From: Amycolatopsis camponoti
GTDB taxonomy: Bacteria > Actinomycetota > Actinomycetes > Mycobacteriales > Pseudonocardiaceae
Reading direction: 5' to 3'
Length of the DNA stretch: 64,000 bases
Assembly: GCF_902497555.1 (NCBI RefSeq)
Contig: NZ_CABVGP010000003.1
Location: forward strand, 1-64,000
Shown: piece after piece, positions 35,582 through 45,137 of the stretch
How positions within the stretch are numbered: the first letter of the stretch is position 1
Layout: each line of letters begins with the position of its first letter
Translations under genes and position numbers: made by a program
Notes under the pieces: generated by a model
Database searches by the model: none
What the model was told of the DNA's origin: nothing
Seen by the model: the letters and a program-made list of their open reading frames with translations, nothing else

Positions 35582-36463
35582 TCAGTCGAGCACCGCCAAG
35601 TCGAGCCGATCGAGGCGTGCGGGGTCGGCGAGGATGTCGATCTCCACGATCCGCCCACCGGCGACCGTGAAGCCCAGCACCGAGAACGGCCGCCCGTCGC
35701 GGGTGCCGACCACGCCCGCCGCGCCGTTGACCAGTGCGCGGTGGACCACGCCGCCGCCCGCGCCGAGCCGGGAGAACGTCAGTGCCTGGTCGGCCACCGC
35801 CGACGGGCCGCGCACCTCGATCGACCCGCCCAGCGCCGCGCCGCGGTCGGCGCGCAGCACGACCTCCGGGTCGAGGACCGAGACCAGCGCCTCGAAGTCA
35901 CCGCCGCGGGCCGCGGCCAGGAAGGCGTCGACGACCTCGCGCTGCCGGGACAGGTCCGGGTCCGGCGCGACCGGGGCGCCCTGGACCCGTCGCCGGGCGC
36001 GGCTCGCCAGCTGCCGGGTCGCCGCTTCGGACCGCCCGACGATCGGCGCGATCTCGTCGAACGGCATCGCGAACATGTCCCGCAGCACGAACGCCAGCCG
36101 CTCGCCCGGGGTGAGCGTGTCGAGCACGACCAGCAGCGCGAGGCCGACCGAGTCCGCCATCAGCGCCTCGTGCTCGGGCCCGGCGTCGTCGCGGCTGACG
36201 ATCGGGTCGGGCACGAGGACGTCCCACGGCTCCTCGCGCCGGGCCTTGCGCGAGCGCAGCATGTCGAGGCAGACGCGCCCGACGACCGTGGTCAGCCAGC
36301 CGCCCAGGTTCTCGACGGCGGCCGAGTCGCTCCGGCTCAGCCGCAGCCACGACTCCTGGACGGCGTCCTCGGCCTCGGTCAGCGAACCCAGCATCCGGTA
36401 GGCGACGGACCGCAGGTGGGCGCGGTGGGTCTCGAAGCTGTCAGCCAGCAGGTCGTCGTTCAC
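35582..36463 (-). CDS. ECF41-group RNA polymerase sigma factor with SnoaL-like C-terminal domain
   Basis: A 293-residue sigma factor. Regions 2 and 4 (MLGSLTEAEDAVQESWLRLS; MPFDEIAPIVGRSEAATRQL) occupy about residues 1-165. The fused SnoaL-like domain (RQREVVDAFLAAARGGDFEA, VLDPEVVLRADRG) is the regulatory extension of ECF41 in place of an anti-sigma factor. GTG 36463 has AAAGGAC upstream. A match to the ECF41 promoter precedes it. Confidence 0.93.
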   Translation of the reverse strand: MNDDLLADSFETHRAHLRSVAYRMLGSLTEAEDAVQESWLRLSRSDSAAVENLGGWLTTVVGRVCLDMLRSRKARREEPWDVLVPDPIVSRDDAGPEHEALMADSVGLALLVVLDTLTPGERLAFVLRDMFAMPFDEIAPIVGRSEAATRQLASRARRRVQGAPVAPDPDLSRQREVVDAFLAAARGGDFEALVSVLDPEVVLRADRGAALGGSIEVRGPSAVADQALTFSRLGAGGGVVHRALVNGAAGVVGTRDGRPFSVLGFTVAGGRIVEIDILADPARLDRLDLAVLD

Positions 36464-36494
36464 GGGCCGTCCTTTCGCGGGGCGTCATCACCTT

Positions 36495-36521
36495 GACGTG
36501 TCCGGCGGTGAAGATGTGACA
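36495..36521 (-). promoter_or_regulatory. ECF41-type promoter upstream of its own sigma gene
   Basis: On the minus strand TGTCACA (36521-36515) and CGTC (36498-36495) are separated by exactly 16 bases. This equals the published ECF41 consensus TGTCACA-n16-CGTC and lies 32 bases before the sigma start, so the gene is probably self-activated. Confidence 0.75.
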
Positions 36522-36536
36522 GATCGGACGACTGGG

Positions 36537-36587
36537 TACCGCTGAGCGGTATCCTCCCTTGACGTACGATATATGACCGCATAATCA
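36537..36587 (+). promoter_or_regulatory. Promoter and operator of the fucosidase gene
   Basis: The palindrome TACCGCTGAGCGGTA (36537-36551) precedes a sigma-70-like promoter: TTGACG at 36559-36564 and TAATCA at 36582-36587, spaced 17 bases. The gene starts 28 bases further on with GGAG as ribosome site. The palindrome just before -35 could bind a sugar-responsive regulator. Confidence 0.5.
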
Positions 36588-36615
36588 TCGGATCTCTCTG
36601 GACAAAGGAGCGGCC

Positions 36616-39429
36616 ATGAGAGTCCGAGCCTGCCTCGCCGCGGTCATCGTGCTGCTGGCGAGCCTGGTCACCCCCGCGAGCGCCGAGCTGTTCAACCCGC
36701 GCCAGGACTGGCTGCGGGCCTCGACGGCCGGGTTGTTCCTGCACTGGGGCATGTTCACCGCGCCGCGGCACACCGACTGCGCCGCCTGGGAGCACGACGT
36801 CACCGCCGGCGGCTGGACGCCGGACTACTGGATCGACGAGGCGAAGAAGCTCGGCGCGTCCTACGTCGTCCTCACCACCTTCCACAGCCGGCTGGGCTAC
36901 GCGCGGCCGTGGCCGTCGAAGATCCCGGGCAGCTGCTCGACGCAGCGCGACTTCCTCGGCGAGCTGATCGCCGCGGGCCAGGCCAAGGGCGTCCGCGTGA
37001 TGCTCTACATGACCGACGACCCCCAGTGGCACAACGAAACCGGCCACGAGTCGCTCGACTCGGCCGCCTATTCGGCGTACAAGGGCCACCAAGTCGACTT
37101 GACGACGCGCCCCGGCTTCGGCGAGTACAGCTACGACCTGTTCGACGAGGTCATGGACCGCTACGCCGGCCTCGCCGGGTTCTGGATCGACAACGACAAC
37201 GAGTACTGGGAGCAGCACGGGCTCTACGAGCACATCCGCGAGAAGCGGCCGTCCTGGTTGCTGAGCAACAACAACGAGGACACGCCGATCATGGACACGG
37301 TCAGCAACGAGCAGAAGACCGGCATGACGCCGTCGTACGACTACCCGCAGGCGATCTACACGCCGATGCCGCGGCTCACCGAGGCCGACTACAAGCTGCC
37401 GACCAACGGCGACTGGTGGTACAGCGGCGGCGACCAGGCCGTCGACGTCCGGCTCTCGACCGGCCGCTACATCACGAACGCGGGCTCGTCGATCAAGTCG
37501 CTGATGGCCGAAACCGCCATGCTGAACGGGAAGTTCCCGCCGCAGCAGGAGGCGTTCAACAACTTCATGGCGTCGTGGACGCAGCCGATCAAGAAAACGC
37601 TGGAGGGCACCGAAGGCGGCGGCTACATGTACGGCGGCATGCAACCGGGCTTCTGGAACGACGGCGCGCACGGCGTCATCACCGTGAAGCCGGGGGCCAG
37701 GACGCAGTACGTGCACGTCGTCACGCGGCCGTCGACGAACCTGGTCCGCCTGCGCGACAACGGCTACCGCGTCACGCGGGTGTCCGATGTGCGTACCGGA
37801 AAGCCGATGCGGTTCGCCCAGTCCGGCGGCTATCTGTCCATTCTGGACATCACGGACTGGGACACCTTCGACACGGTGTTCGAAGTGGACACCGCCGGGC
37901 AGCAGTACTTCTACGACAAGAGCACGATCAAGGCGACCGCGTCGGCCTCGGCGCCCGGGCACCCGGCGGCGAACCTCACCGACGGCAGCTACCTGAACTA
38001 CTGGGACGCGGGCGGGCAGCAGCCGGTGTCCGTGACGCTGGACCTGGGCAAGAAGCGGTCGACGGCCTACCTGGCCGTGCACGAGCGCGAGTCGTCGCCG
38101 ACCGCCGCACGCGAGTCGTTCGGCCGCGCCGAGGATTCCGCGCGGATCAAGGACTACCGCGTCTACGCCAGTGACGACGGCACGAACTGGGGACAGCCGG
38201 TGCGCACCGGCGCCCTGCCGAGCACGCGCGGCGTGCAGTTCGTCGACGTCGGCGAGGTGCACGCGCGCTACCTCAAGCTCGAGGTGCTGAACACGTGGTC
38301 CGGCCCGCAGGCCAAGCCGTTCTTCCACCAGCTCGCGCTCGACGAGATCGACGTCGCCTACGGCTACCCCGATCCCCGCGGCGAGGTGCCGCTGGAGGCG
38401 GAGTCACCCCGCAACGGCTTCGACGGCAAGGCGTCGCCGGTGTGGTGCGAGGCGTGCTCGGGCACGGCCGCGGTCACCGGTCTCGACCGCGGCGCCGTCA
38501 CCTTCCGGAACGTCCAGGCCACGGGCCCCTCCCGGCTGCAGCTGGACACCACCGGGCCGGGCTCGCTCGCGGTGAGCGTGAACGGCGCCGCGCCGATCAC
38601 CGTCCATGCCCCGGCGGCGATCGCCGTGCCGCTGAACGCGGGAGCCAACACCATCAAGGTTTCCGGGACCGTGGGCCTCGACCGGATCGCCGTGGCGCCG
38701 CTGCCGCCCGAGTCGTACACGCCGAAGACGACGTTGACCGTGCAACCCGCCGGTGCGCAGTGGGTTTCGCCGGGTCAGCAGGCCCTGAAGATCACCGCTT
38801 CCCTGCGGCTCGACGTCGACGACCCGCTCGACCAGGTGACGCTCGCCCCGGTCGTCCCGGCGGGCTGGACGCTCCAGGGCGCCCCGGTGACCGCGGCGAA
38901 CCTCCGGCTCGGCCAGGTGCTGAGCGGGTCGTGGACCGTGACGTCCCCGGTCGCGCAGGACGTGACCATCCCGGTGACGGCGTCGTTCACGACGCTCGGC
39001 CGTGCGAAGTCGGTGAGCAAGCCGGTACAGGTGAAGCAGCGTCCGGCCGACCGCGTGTTCATGCGCGAGGCGGAAGACTCGGCCAACGACATCGGGGACG
39101 CCGGCGTCACGAGCTGCTCGCCGTGCTCGGGCGGCCAGAAGGTGCGCAACATCGGCGGCGGCGCGGGCGCGGCGGTGACGTTCCCGGGCGTGACGGTGGC
39201 CGCGGCCGGGCAGTACACCCTCTACCTCGACTTCACCGTCAACGGCGACCGGTCGTACTTCGTGTCGGTCAACGGCGGTGCGCCGGTGGAGGTGAAGGTC
39301 AGCGGCGCCGGCAACAGCACGCCGTACACCACTTCGGTCCCGGTGACGCTGAACGCGGGCGCCAACTCGATCCGGATCGGCAACGACCGGGCGGGGGCTC
39401 CGGATCTGGACCGGATTTCACTGGGTTAG
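36616..39429 (+). CDS. Secreted GH29 alpha-L-fucosidase with CBM domains
   Basis: A 937-residue exported enzyme. A signal peptide ends at ASA (about residue 23). The GH29 barrel follows to about 420, with LFLHWGMFTAP and probable nucleophile Asp192 in FWIDNDNEYW. Next come an F5/8-type C (CBM32) domain (IKATASASAPGHPAANLTDG region to 590), a CBM35-like piece, an NPCBM/NEW3-like domain near 710-810, and a final CBM35-like domain (REAEDSANDIGDAGV) to the end. It releases fucose from external glycans. It overlaps the next, convergent gene by 12 bases. Confidence 0.88.
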   Translation: MRVRACLAAVIVLLASLVTPASAELFNPRQDWLRASTAGLFLHWGMFTAPRHTDCAAWEHDVTAGGWTPDYWIDEAKKLGASYVVLTTFHSRLGYARPWPSKIPGSCSTQRDFLGELIAAGQAKGVRVMLYMTDDPQWHNETGHESLDSAAYSAYKGHQVDLTTRPGFGEYSYDLFDEVMDRYAGLAGFWIDNDNEYWEQHGLYEHIREKRPSWLLSNNNEDTPIMDTVSNEQKTGMTPSYDYPQAIYTPMPRLTEADYKLPTNGDWWYSGGDQAVDVRLSTGRYITNAGSSIKSLMAETAMLNGKFPPQQEAFNNFMASWTQPIKKTLEGTEGGGYMYGGMQPGFWNDGAHGVITVKPGARTQYVHVVTRPSTNLVRLRDNGYRVTRVSDVRTGKPMRFAQSGGYLSILDITDWDTFDTVFEVDTAGQQYFYDKSTIKATASASAPGHPAANLTDGSYLNYWDAGGQQPVSVTLDLGKKRSTAYLAVHERESSPTAARESFGRAEDSARIKDYRVYASDDGTNWGQPVRTGALPSTRGVQFVDVGEVHARYLKLEVLNTWSGPQAKPFFHQLALDEIDVAYGYPDPRGEVPLEAESPRNGFDGKASPVWCEACSGTAAVTGLDRGAVTFRNVQATGPSRLQLDTTGPGSLAVSVNGAAPITVHAPAAIAVPLNAGANTIKVSGTVGLDRIAVAPLPPESYTPKTTLTVQPAGAQWVSPGQQALKITASLRLDVDDPLDQVTLAPVVPAGWTLQGAPVTAANLRLGQVLSGSWTVTSPVAQDVTIPVTASFTTLGRAKSVSKPVQVKQRPADRVFMREAEDSANDIGDAGVTSCSPCSGGQKVRNIGGGAGAAVTFPGVTVAAAGQYTLYLDFTVNGDRSYFVSVNGGAPVEVKVSGAGNSTPYTTSVPVTLNAGANSIRIGNDRAGAPDLDRISLG

Positions 39430-40041
39430 CTCGCGCAGCACGCGGGCCGGGTCGATGTCGACGGCGCGGGCCGGACCGTCGCCCGACTCACTCCAGGCGA
39501 CGGACACCCACAGCTCGGCGTAGTCCCCGCGCTCGACGCCGGGCAGCTGCCAGGTGAGCCGCGCGCCGTCGAGCTCGACGGCGTCGTCGGGCAGCGCGGC
39601 GGACCAGTACGGCGGCACGTGCTGCCCGGCCCGCGAGCAGTGCCGCAGCATCTCGGTGGCGGGGCCGCCGACGCTCACCACGGCGTCGGCGGTCCCGGCG
39701 GTGAAGGCGCCGTCACCGGCCCGGACGTCCTCGGGTGGTGCGTCCAGCTCGGCCTGCACGACGAACTCGCTGAGCGGTTCCCTGGCCAGCACGCGGAAGA
39801 TCGCCGTCTCCCGGGTGACGTGGGGCTGTTCGGGCTCGGTGGTCCCGGAGAGCACGTCGAGGCGCACGGACCGGTGCCGCCACCGGCACAGCCGCGCACC
39901 CGAGCCGAGCCCCCAGGTGTGTTCGGGTTTCGCGGGCACGTCCCACCCGCCGATGCGGACGGCGAACCGCACGTCACCGAGCGGAGTGACGACGTCGAGC
40001 GCCCGCGGGGATGTCCGTGACAGGACTTCCGTGTCCAGCAT
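39418..40041 (-). CDS. Conserved hypothetical protein
   Basis: A soluble 207-residue protein; I do not recognise its family. It is rich in beta-strand patterns (LGDVRFAVRIGGWDVPAKPE, HRSVRLDVLSGTTE, LTWQLPGVERGDYAELWVSV). No signal peptide or motif of a known enzyme is visible. ATG 40041 follows AAGGATC. It is divergent from the DUF2716-like gene by 58 bases. Confidence 0.6.
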   Translation of the reverse strand: MLDTEVLSRTSPRALDVVTPLGDVRFAVRIGGWDVPAKPEHTWGLGSGARLCRWRHRSVRLDVLSGTTEPEQPHVTRETAIFRVLAREPLSEFVVQAELDAPPEDVRAGDGAFTAGTADAVVSVGGPATEMLRHCSRAGQHVPPYWSAALPDDAVELDGARLTWQLPGVERGDYAELWVSVAWSESGDGPARAVDIDPARVLRELTQ

Positions 40042-40099
40042 GCAGTGATCCTTACCCCGCACCGAGAGCCCGTACACGAAGGTCACCCGTCCGTGGAAA

Positions 40100-41266
40100 A
40101 TGGACAGCATGCTGAACGACTTGCCCCGGCTCCCGCCGGTGGGCGCGGTGATCGAGCGGGACGGGCCGATCGTCCGGACGCACTACGGCACCCACGGCGA
40201 GGCGAGCCACGGTCCGCTGCCGGACGGCGACCTCGACGCGCTCGTCGCCCGGCAGGTCGAGGCGTTCGCGCGCCGGAACGAGCCGGTGGTGTGGCCGGTG
40301 TACGGCGACGGCCCGCTCGCCGGAGTCCTGCTCGCCGCGGGCTTCACTCCCGATCCGGAACGCTCGGTGCTGGTCTGTCCGATCGGGACGGACACCACCG
40401 GGCTCCCTCGAGTCGGCGCTGACTGGCCCGGGCACCAGCGCATCGCCGAACTGGCCGCCAGGGCCGGCCCGCACCGCCGTCCCTACACCGAGTTTCTCGC
40501 CGATTCGGCCCACCTGGGCCAGTCTTCCGAGGTCGTCCTCGACGGCGATCGGGCCGCGTGGCTCGAAGAAATGGATGACGTCATGGTCGTCGGTGGGGTC
40601 ACCGATCCCGGTTTCGCCGCCACGCTCGCCGGCCACGACTGGCGGGCGATGCCCCGCGTCGGCGGGGCCCATCCGGGCGTGCGGTCGCTGCTCGCGGAAG
40701 CCGACGGCGATCTGCGCGAAGCCTTCGAGGCGGCCGGGATGCGCGAGACCACCACCGTCACCCGGTACCGCCTGCCGTCCCCCGGCGAGCCCGCACGGAC
40801 CCGGCCGGTCCGCCGGCTGTTCGCCGAGCCGGAGCAAGACGAGATCTGGGCCCGCTTCTACGAAGAGTTCGCCTTCCGGCCCGACATGAGGGCGTTCCCC
40901 GGCATCACCGAACCGGTGGGCTCGGCGACCTGGCACGTCGGCGAGCTGGACGACACCCAGCTGGACGCCCTGTCCGACATCGTCCACAAGGGACTGCGTG
41001 CCGCCGGCGAAGAGCTGTACTGGCTCGACTGGCACCACGCGGGGTTCCGCTTCGACCCGGCCAGGGTCGACGGCGCCGGACCGCGCTGGCCCGGCGCCGT
41101 CTTCCCGGACGGCGACTACCACCTCTACCTGACCCACGACCTCCGCCTGGGCACCTTCGGGCACCCGTGGGAGGAGACGGTCTGCGTGTGGGGCGAGCTC
41201 CTCACGCGGATCGACGCCGAGCTGACCGCCGCGCTCGGCGAGCCGCTCCGGCGGTCAGAAGCCTGA
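40100..41266 (+). CDS. GNAT-like and DUF2716 domain protein
   Basis: A 388-residue protein. The N-terminal 200 residues resemble a degenerate GNAT acetyltransferase (VWPVYGDGPLAGVLLAAGF, VVGGVTDPGF, GVRSLLAEADGDLREAFEAA). The C-terminal 160 residues match DUF2716 (EIWARFYEEFAFRPDMRAFP, ATWHVGELDD, WLDWHHAGFRF, GDYHLYLTHDLRLGTFGHPW). Both domains are soluble. The ATG at 40109 is an equally good start. Function unknown. Confidence 0.65.
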   Translation: MDSMLNDLPRLPPVGAVIERDGPIVRTHYGTHGEASHGPLPDGDLDALVARQVEAFARRNEPVVWPVYGDGPLAGVLLAAGFTPDPERSVLVCPIGTDTTGLPRVGADWPGHQRIAELAARAGPHRRPYTEFLADSAHLGQSSEVVLDGDRAAWLEEMDDVMVVGGVTDPGFAATLAGHDWRAMPRVGGAHPGVRSLLAEADGDLREAFEAAGMRETTTVTRYRLPSPGEPARTRPVRRLFAEPEQDEIWARFYEEFAFRPDMRAFPGITEPVGSATWHVGELDDTQLDALSDIVHKGLRAAGEELYWLDWHHAGFRFDPARVDGAGPRWPGAVFPDGDYHLYLTHDLRLGTFGHPWEETVCVWGELLTRIDAELTAALGEPLRRSEA

Positions 41267-42484
41267 CGTCCCGTTCGGCGTGCCCAGCCCGGTGGGCCCG
41301 TCGTACCCGGCGCCCGCCGTGCAGAGGTAGGTCCCGCCACAGCTGCCGTTCGAGCCGGACGTCACGTCGTTCAGCCCGCCGGTGTGCGCGTACGGGTAGG
41401 ACCCGGACGTCACCGAGTTGCCCGCCAGCGCGTACACGCTCGCGATCACCGGCGAAGACAGGCTGGTGCCGCCGACCTGCACCCAGCCGTCGGCGCCCTG
41501 GGCCAGGCCCAGCGCCAACAGGAAGTCGCACCACGACGAGGTGCCGCAGCTGTTGTACGTGTCGTAGACGCCGAGTCCGGTGGCCGGGTCCGCGACCGCC
41601 GAGACGTCCGCGACCGTCCTCTTGGCGCACCCGGTGTCGTGCTGCCACGCCGGCTTCGCTTCCAGTGCCGAGCAGCCGCTGCCGCTGCCGCTCCACGTCG
41701 TCTCGGTCCAGCCGCGGGTGGTGGTCGTGGACTTCTTCAACGTCGTGCCGCCCACCGCCGTGACGTACGGCGAGGACGCCGGCCAGCTGACGCCGTACCC
41801 GGAGTCACCGGACGACGCCGTGACGGCGATGCCCGGGTGGTTCAGGTGGGCGTCCGCGGCCAGGATCGTCGAGTCCTCGGTGCCGCCGTAGCTGTTGGAG
41901 ATCGCCACCACGCCGGGCGTCGCCGCGGCCGTGTCGACCGCCGTCATCAGCGGGTCGGTGTCCGGGGAGTTGGCCTCCACCAACAGGATCTTGCAGTCCG
42001 GGCAGGTCGCCGAGACCGCGTCGAGGTCGAGGCTGATCTCTTCGGCCCAGCCGTAGTCGGGCGCCGGCAGCGGGCTCGCCGCGCCGTTCTGGTTGACCTT
42101 CTTGAAGCAGCCGTTGGCCGTCGTGCACGCGGAAAGTCCGCGTGCGGACCGGAACTTCGCCAGGTCGGTCTCCGCCGTGGGCGCGTCCTGCGCGTCGACG
42201 ATGGCCACGGTGCGGCCGTTCGCGTGCAGGCCGCCGAGGTTGTACGCGGCCTGGATCTCCGCCGGCCCGTAGCCGACCGGGGTCGAGACGATCAGCGGCC
42301 CGCTGCCCTTCGGCGACCGGATCGCCTTGCCGAGGCAGTGCATCTTGCCGGAGGTGGCGCAGCCGAAGTTCACGATGCCGCCGCTCTGCAGCGGTGCGGC
42401 TTCGGCCGTCGAGGTGGCGACCGTCAGCGGGGCCGCGATCAGGGAGAGGACGACGAGGGACCGGAACAACCGTCGAGGCGCCAT
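41255..42484 (-). CDS. Secreted S53 (sedolisin) family serine-carboxyl peptidase
   Basis: A 409-residue exported protease with signal peptide (LVVLSLIAAPLTVATSTAEA). The sedolisin catalytic Glu and Asp lie in WAEEISLDLD and the Ser in GGTSLSSPVIASVYAL, with the oxyanion Asp in SSGDSGYG. Sedolisins work best at acid pH. No long pro-domain is visible, so this is the short type found in actinobacteria. ATG 42484 has GAGGAG six bases upstream. It overlaps the convergent gene by 12 bases. Confidence 0.87.
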   Translation of the reverse strand: MAPRRLFRSLVVLSLIAAPLTVATSTAEAAPLQSGGIVNFGCATSGKMHCLGKAIRSPKGSGPLIVSTPVGYGPAEIQAAYNLGGLHANGRTVAIVDAQDAPTAETDLAKFRSARGLSACTTANGCFKKVNQNGAASPLPAPDYGWAEEISLDLDAVSATCPDCKILLVEANSPDTDPLMTAVDTAAATPGVVAISNSYGGTEDSTILAADAHLNHPGIAVTASSGDSGYGVSWPASSPYVTAVGGTTLKKSTTTTRGWTETTWSGSGSGCSALEAKPAWQHDTGCAKRTVADVSAVADPATGLGVYDTYNSCGTSSWCDFLLALGLAQGADGWVQVGGTSLSSPVIASVYALAGNSVTSGSYPYAHTGGLNDVTSGSNGSCGGTYLCTAGAGYDGPTGLGTPNGTSGF

Positions 42485-42698
42485 GGCCTACTCCTCGGTA
42501 GGGGACGAGGTGTGGCACGGGATCGTCGCATGTCACTCGTTCGGGGTCACCCGACGGAAGAAGGTTTCTCGGTTCAGTCATTCGCCCACCCCGCCGTCAA
42601 CCCGACGAAGGGCCACGAACCGCTTCACCCGTTCGCGCATTGGTCCAGACAAGTGTTACCGAAACGAGACCGAAGCACCGCTCAGTGGGAGCTAATTT

Positions 42699-42713
42699 GT
42701 TGTGACTCACAAC
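42699..42713. promoter_or_regulatory. Perfect palindrome GTTGTGACTCACAAC upstream of beta-helix gene
   Basis: A 15-base palindrome with one central base, 39 bases before the GTG start of the secreted glucan-binding gene, in a clearly AT-richer stretch. It is a good candidate operator; the binding protein is not known. Confidence 0.45.
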
Positions 42714-42751
42714 GAATGCTCGTGGATCCCCAACGGCGGAGGTGTCACGGC

Positions 42752-45079
42752 GTGAACCGGACCTTTGACAAGCTTCGACGGCGCCGGCGCGGCGTCGTCG
42801 CCTTCACCGCGGCTCTGCTGCTCGGCGCCGGGCTCACCGCCCCCGCCGCGCTCGCCGCGGACGACTACACCCAGAGCGTCACCCAGCTCAGCTCGACGCA
42901 GCTGCAGCTCAACTTCACCCCGACGACCCCCGCGCTGTACGTGGACGTCCACTACACCGGCGTCCCCGGCGTCGGCCAGCAGAACGTGCGGATGACCAAC
43001 GGCTCGGGCACCTGGCAGACCACCGTCAACGGCCTGAGCACCGGGAACACGCTCGACTACTGGTTCACCTACGAGAAGAGCGGGCCGCAGTACGACACCC
43101 CGCACTTCACCTACACCGTCGGCGGCGGGGGCACGACGACGGTCGCGGCGCCGACGTTCAGCCCGCCCGGTGGCACGTACTCGTCCGCCCAGACCGTGAC
43201 GATCAGCAGCGCCACCTCCGGCGCGACCATCCGGTACACGGTGGACGGCTCGACGCCGACCGCGTCCTCGACGCTCTACAGTGGACCGATCAGCGTCCCG
43301 AACTCCCGCACGGTCAACGCGATCGCGCTCAAGTCCGGCTCGACGACGTCCCCGGTGTCGAGCGCGAGCTACACGATCGGCACCCAGGCGGGCTGCCCGA
43401 CCCAGTCGGACACGCCGAACTTCGGCTCGAACGTGCGGATCTTCGACCCGAGCATGTCGGCGGCGACGATCCAGGCCCAGCTCGACACCGACTTCAACAA
43501 CCAGAAGGACACGCTCACCGCGCAGATGGCGGACCGGCGCGTCGCCCACCTGTTCAAGCCGGGCACGTACAACAACGTGCACGACAACGTCGGCTTCTAC
43601 ACCTCGGTCGCCGGCCTCGGCCAGAACCCCGGCGACGTCCTGATCAACGGTGACGTCACGGTCGACGCCTTCAACGCCTCCGACAACGGCGTCGCGCTGC
43701 AGAACTTCTGGCGCTCGGCGGAGAACATGGCGGTCAACCCCTCCGGTGGCCAGGAGCGCTGGGCGGTCGCGCAGGCCGCGCCGTTCCGCCGGATGGACGT
43801 CCGCGGTGGACTGCAGCTGTACCCGGCGAGCTACGGCTACGCGAGCGGCGGCTACATCGCCGACACCAAGGTGGCCGGCCAGGCCGCGTCGGTCTCGCAG
43901 CAGCAGTGGTACACCCGCGACTCGCAGCTCGGCAGCTGGAACGGCGGCGTCTGGAACATGGTCTTCTCCGGCACCAGCGGCGCGCCGGCGAACACGTTCC
44001 CGAACCCGCCCGAGACCACGCTCGCGACGACCCCGGTCTCGCGCGACGTGCCCTACCTGTACGTCGACGGCACGGGCAAGTACCGCGTGTTCCTGCCTTC
44101 GCTGCGCACCAACGCGTCCGGCCCGAGCTGGGCGAACGGCAGCACCCCTGGCACGTCGGCGCCGATGAGCCAGTTCTACGTCGTCAAGTCCGGTGACACG
44201 GCCTCGTCGATCAACAACGCGCTCGCGGCAGGCTGCAACCTGTTCTTCACGCCGGGCATCTACCACCTCAACCAGACGCTCAACGTGACCAAGGCCGGTA
44301 CCACCATCCTCGGCATCGGCTACCCGACACTGGTGCCGGACAACGGTGTCAACGCCATGCAGGTGTCCGATGTGGACGGCGTCCGGCTCAAGGGCCTGCT
44401 CTTCGACGCCGGCACGACGAACTCGCAGGCCCTGCTGACCGTCGGCCAGTCCGGCTCGTCGGCGTCGCACGCCTCGAACCCGACGACGGTCCAGGACGTG
44501 TTCTTCCGGATCGGCGGCGCGATCGCCGGCAAGGCGACGAACAGCCTGATCGTCAACAGCGCCAACACGATCATCGACCACATCTGGGCGTGGCGGGCCG
44601 ACCACGGCAACGCGGGCACGGTCGGCTGGAACACGAACACCGCCGACACCGGGCTCGTGGTGAACGGCGCGAACGTGCTGGCCACCGGCCTGTTCGTCGA
44701 GCACTACCAGAAGTACCAGGTGATCTGGAACGGCCAGGGCGGGAAGACGATCTTCTTCCAGAACGAGATGCCCTACGACGTGCCGAACCAGGCCTCGTGG
44801 AACGCGCCATCCGGCGTCGCCGGGTACGCGGCCTACAAGGTCGCGTCGAACGTGACGTCCCATGAGGCGTGGGGTCTCGGGAGCTACTGCTTCTTCGACA
44901 CGAACCCGGCGGTCTCCAGCTACCACGCGTTCGAGGTGCCGAACACCAGCGGCGTCAAGTTCCACAGCCTGCTGTCGGTGTCGCTCAACTACCGCGGCAC
45001 GATCACGCACGTCATCAACGACACCGGAGCCGTGACGCCCACGGGCACGGTGCCGGTGAACGTGGTCAGCTACCCGTAA
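42752..45079 (+). CDS. Secreted CBM56 / chitobiase-like / beta-helix glycan-active protein
   Basis: A 775-residue exported protein starting at GTG 42752 (GGAGG ten bases upstream), with signal peptide ending at ALAA. Residues about 35-130 match CBM56, a beta-1,3-glucan-binding module (LNFTPTTPALYVDVHYTGVP, LDYWFTYEKSGPQYDTPHF). Residues 135-210 form a chitobiase C-terminal-like domain (APTFSPPGGTYSSAQTVTIS, TVDGSTPT). The rest is a right-handed beta-helix region similar to GH55-like glucanases. It should bind and perhaps cleave fungal glucan. Catalytic residues are not clear to me. Confidence 0.75.
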   Translation: MNRTFDKLRRRRRGVVAFTAALLLGAGLTAPAALAADDYTQSVTQLSSTQLQLNFTPTTPALYVDVHYTGVPGVGQQNVRMTNGSGTWQTTVNGLSTGNTLDYWFTYEKSGPQYDTPHFTYTVGGGGTTTVAAPTFSPPGGTYSSAQTVTISSATSGATIRYTVDGSTPTASSTLYSGPISVPNSRTVNAIALKSGSTTSPVSSASYTIGTQAGCPTQSDTPNFGSNVRIFDPSMSAATIQAQLDTDFNNQKDTLTAQMADRRVAHLFKPGTYNNVHDNVGFYTSVAGLGQNPGDVLINGDVTVDAFNASDNGVALQNFWRSAENMAVNPSGGQERWAVAQAAPFRRMDVRGGLQLYPASYGYASGGYIADTKVAGQAASVSQQQWYTRDSQLGSWNGGVWNMVFSGTSGAPANTFPNPPETTLATTPVSRDVPYLYVDGTGKYRVFLPSLRTNASGPSWANGSTPGTSAPMSQFYVVKSGDTASSINNALAAGCNLFFTPGIYHLNQTLNVTKAGTTILGIGYPTLVPDNGVNAMQVSDVDGVRLKGLLFDAGTTNSQALLTVGQSGSSASHASNPTTVQDVFFRIGGAIAGKATNSLIVNSANTIIDHIWAWRADHGNAGTVGWNTNTADTGLVVNGANVLATGLFVEHYQKYQVIWNGQGGKTIFFQNEMPYDVPNQASWNAPSGVAGYAAYKVASNVTSHEAWGLGSYCFFDTNPAVSSYHAFEVPNTSGVKFHSLLSVSLNYRGTITHVINDTGAVTPTGTVPVNVVSYP

Positions 45080-45094
45080 CCCGGGTGACAGGCG

Positions 45095-45137
45095 CCCCCG
45101 CACCGGACCCGACCCCGGTGCGGGGGTTCCTTTTTTT
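45095..45137 (+). terminator. Rho-independent terminator
   Basis: A 12-base-pair perfect GC stem (45095-45106 with 45115-45126) and an 8-base loop are followed by TTCCTTTTTTT. It lies 16 bases after the beta-helix gene stop and ends at the convergent erythromycin-esterase gene. Confidence 0.93.
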
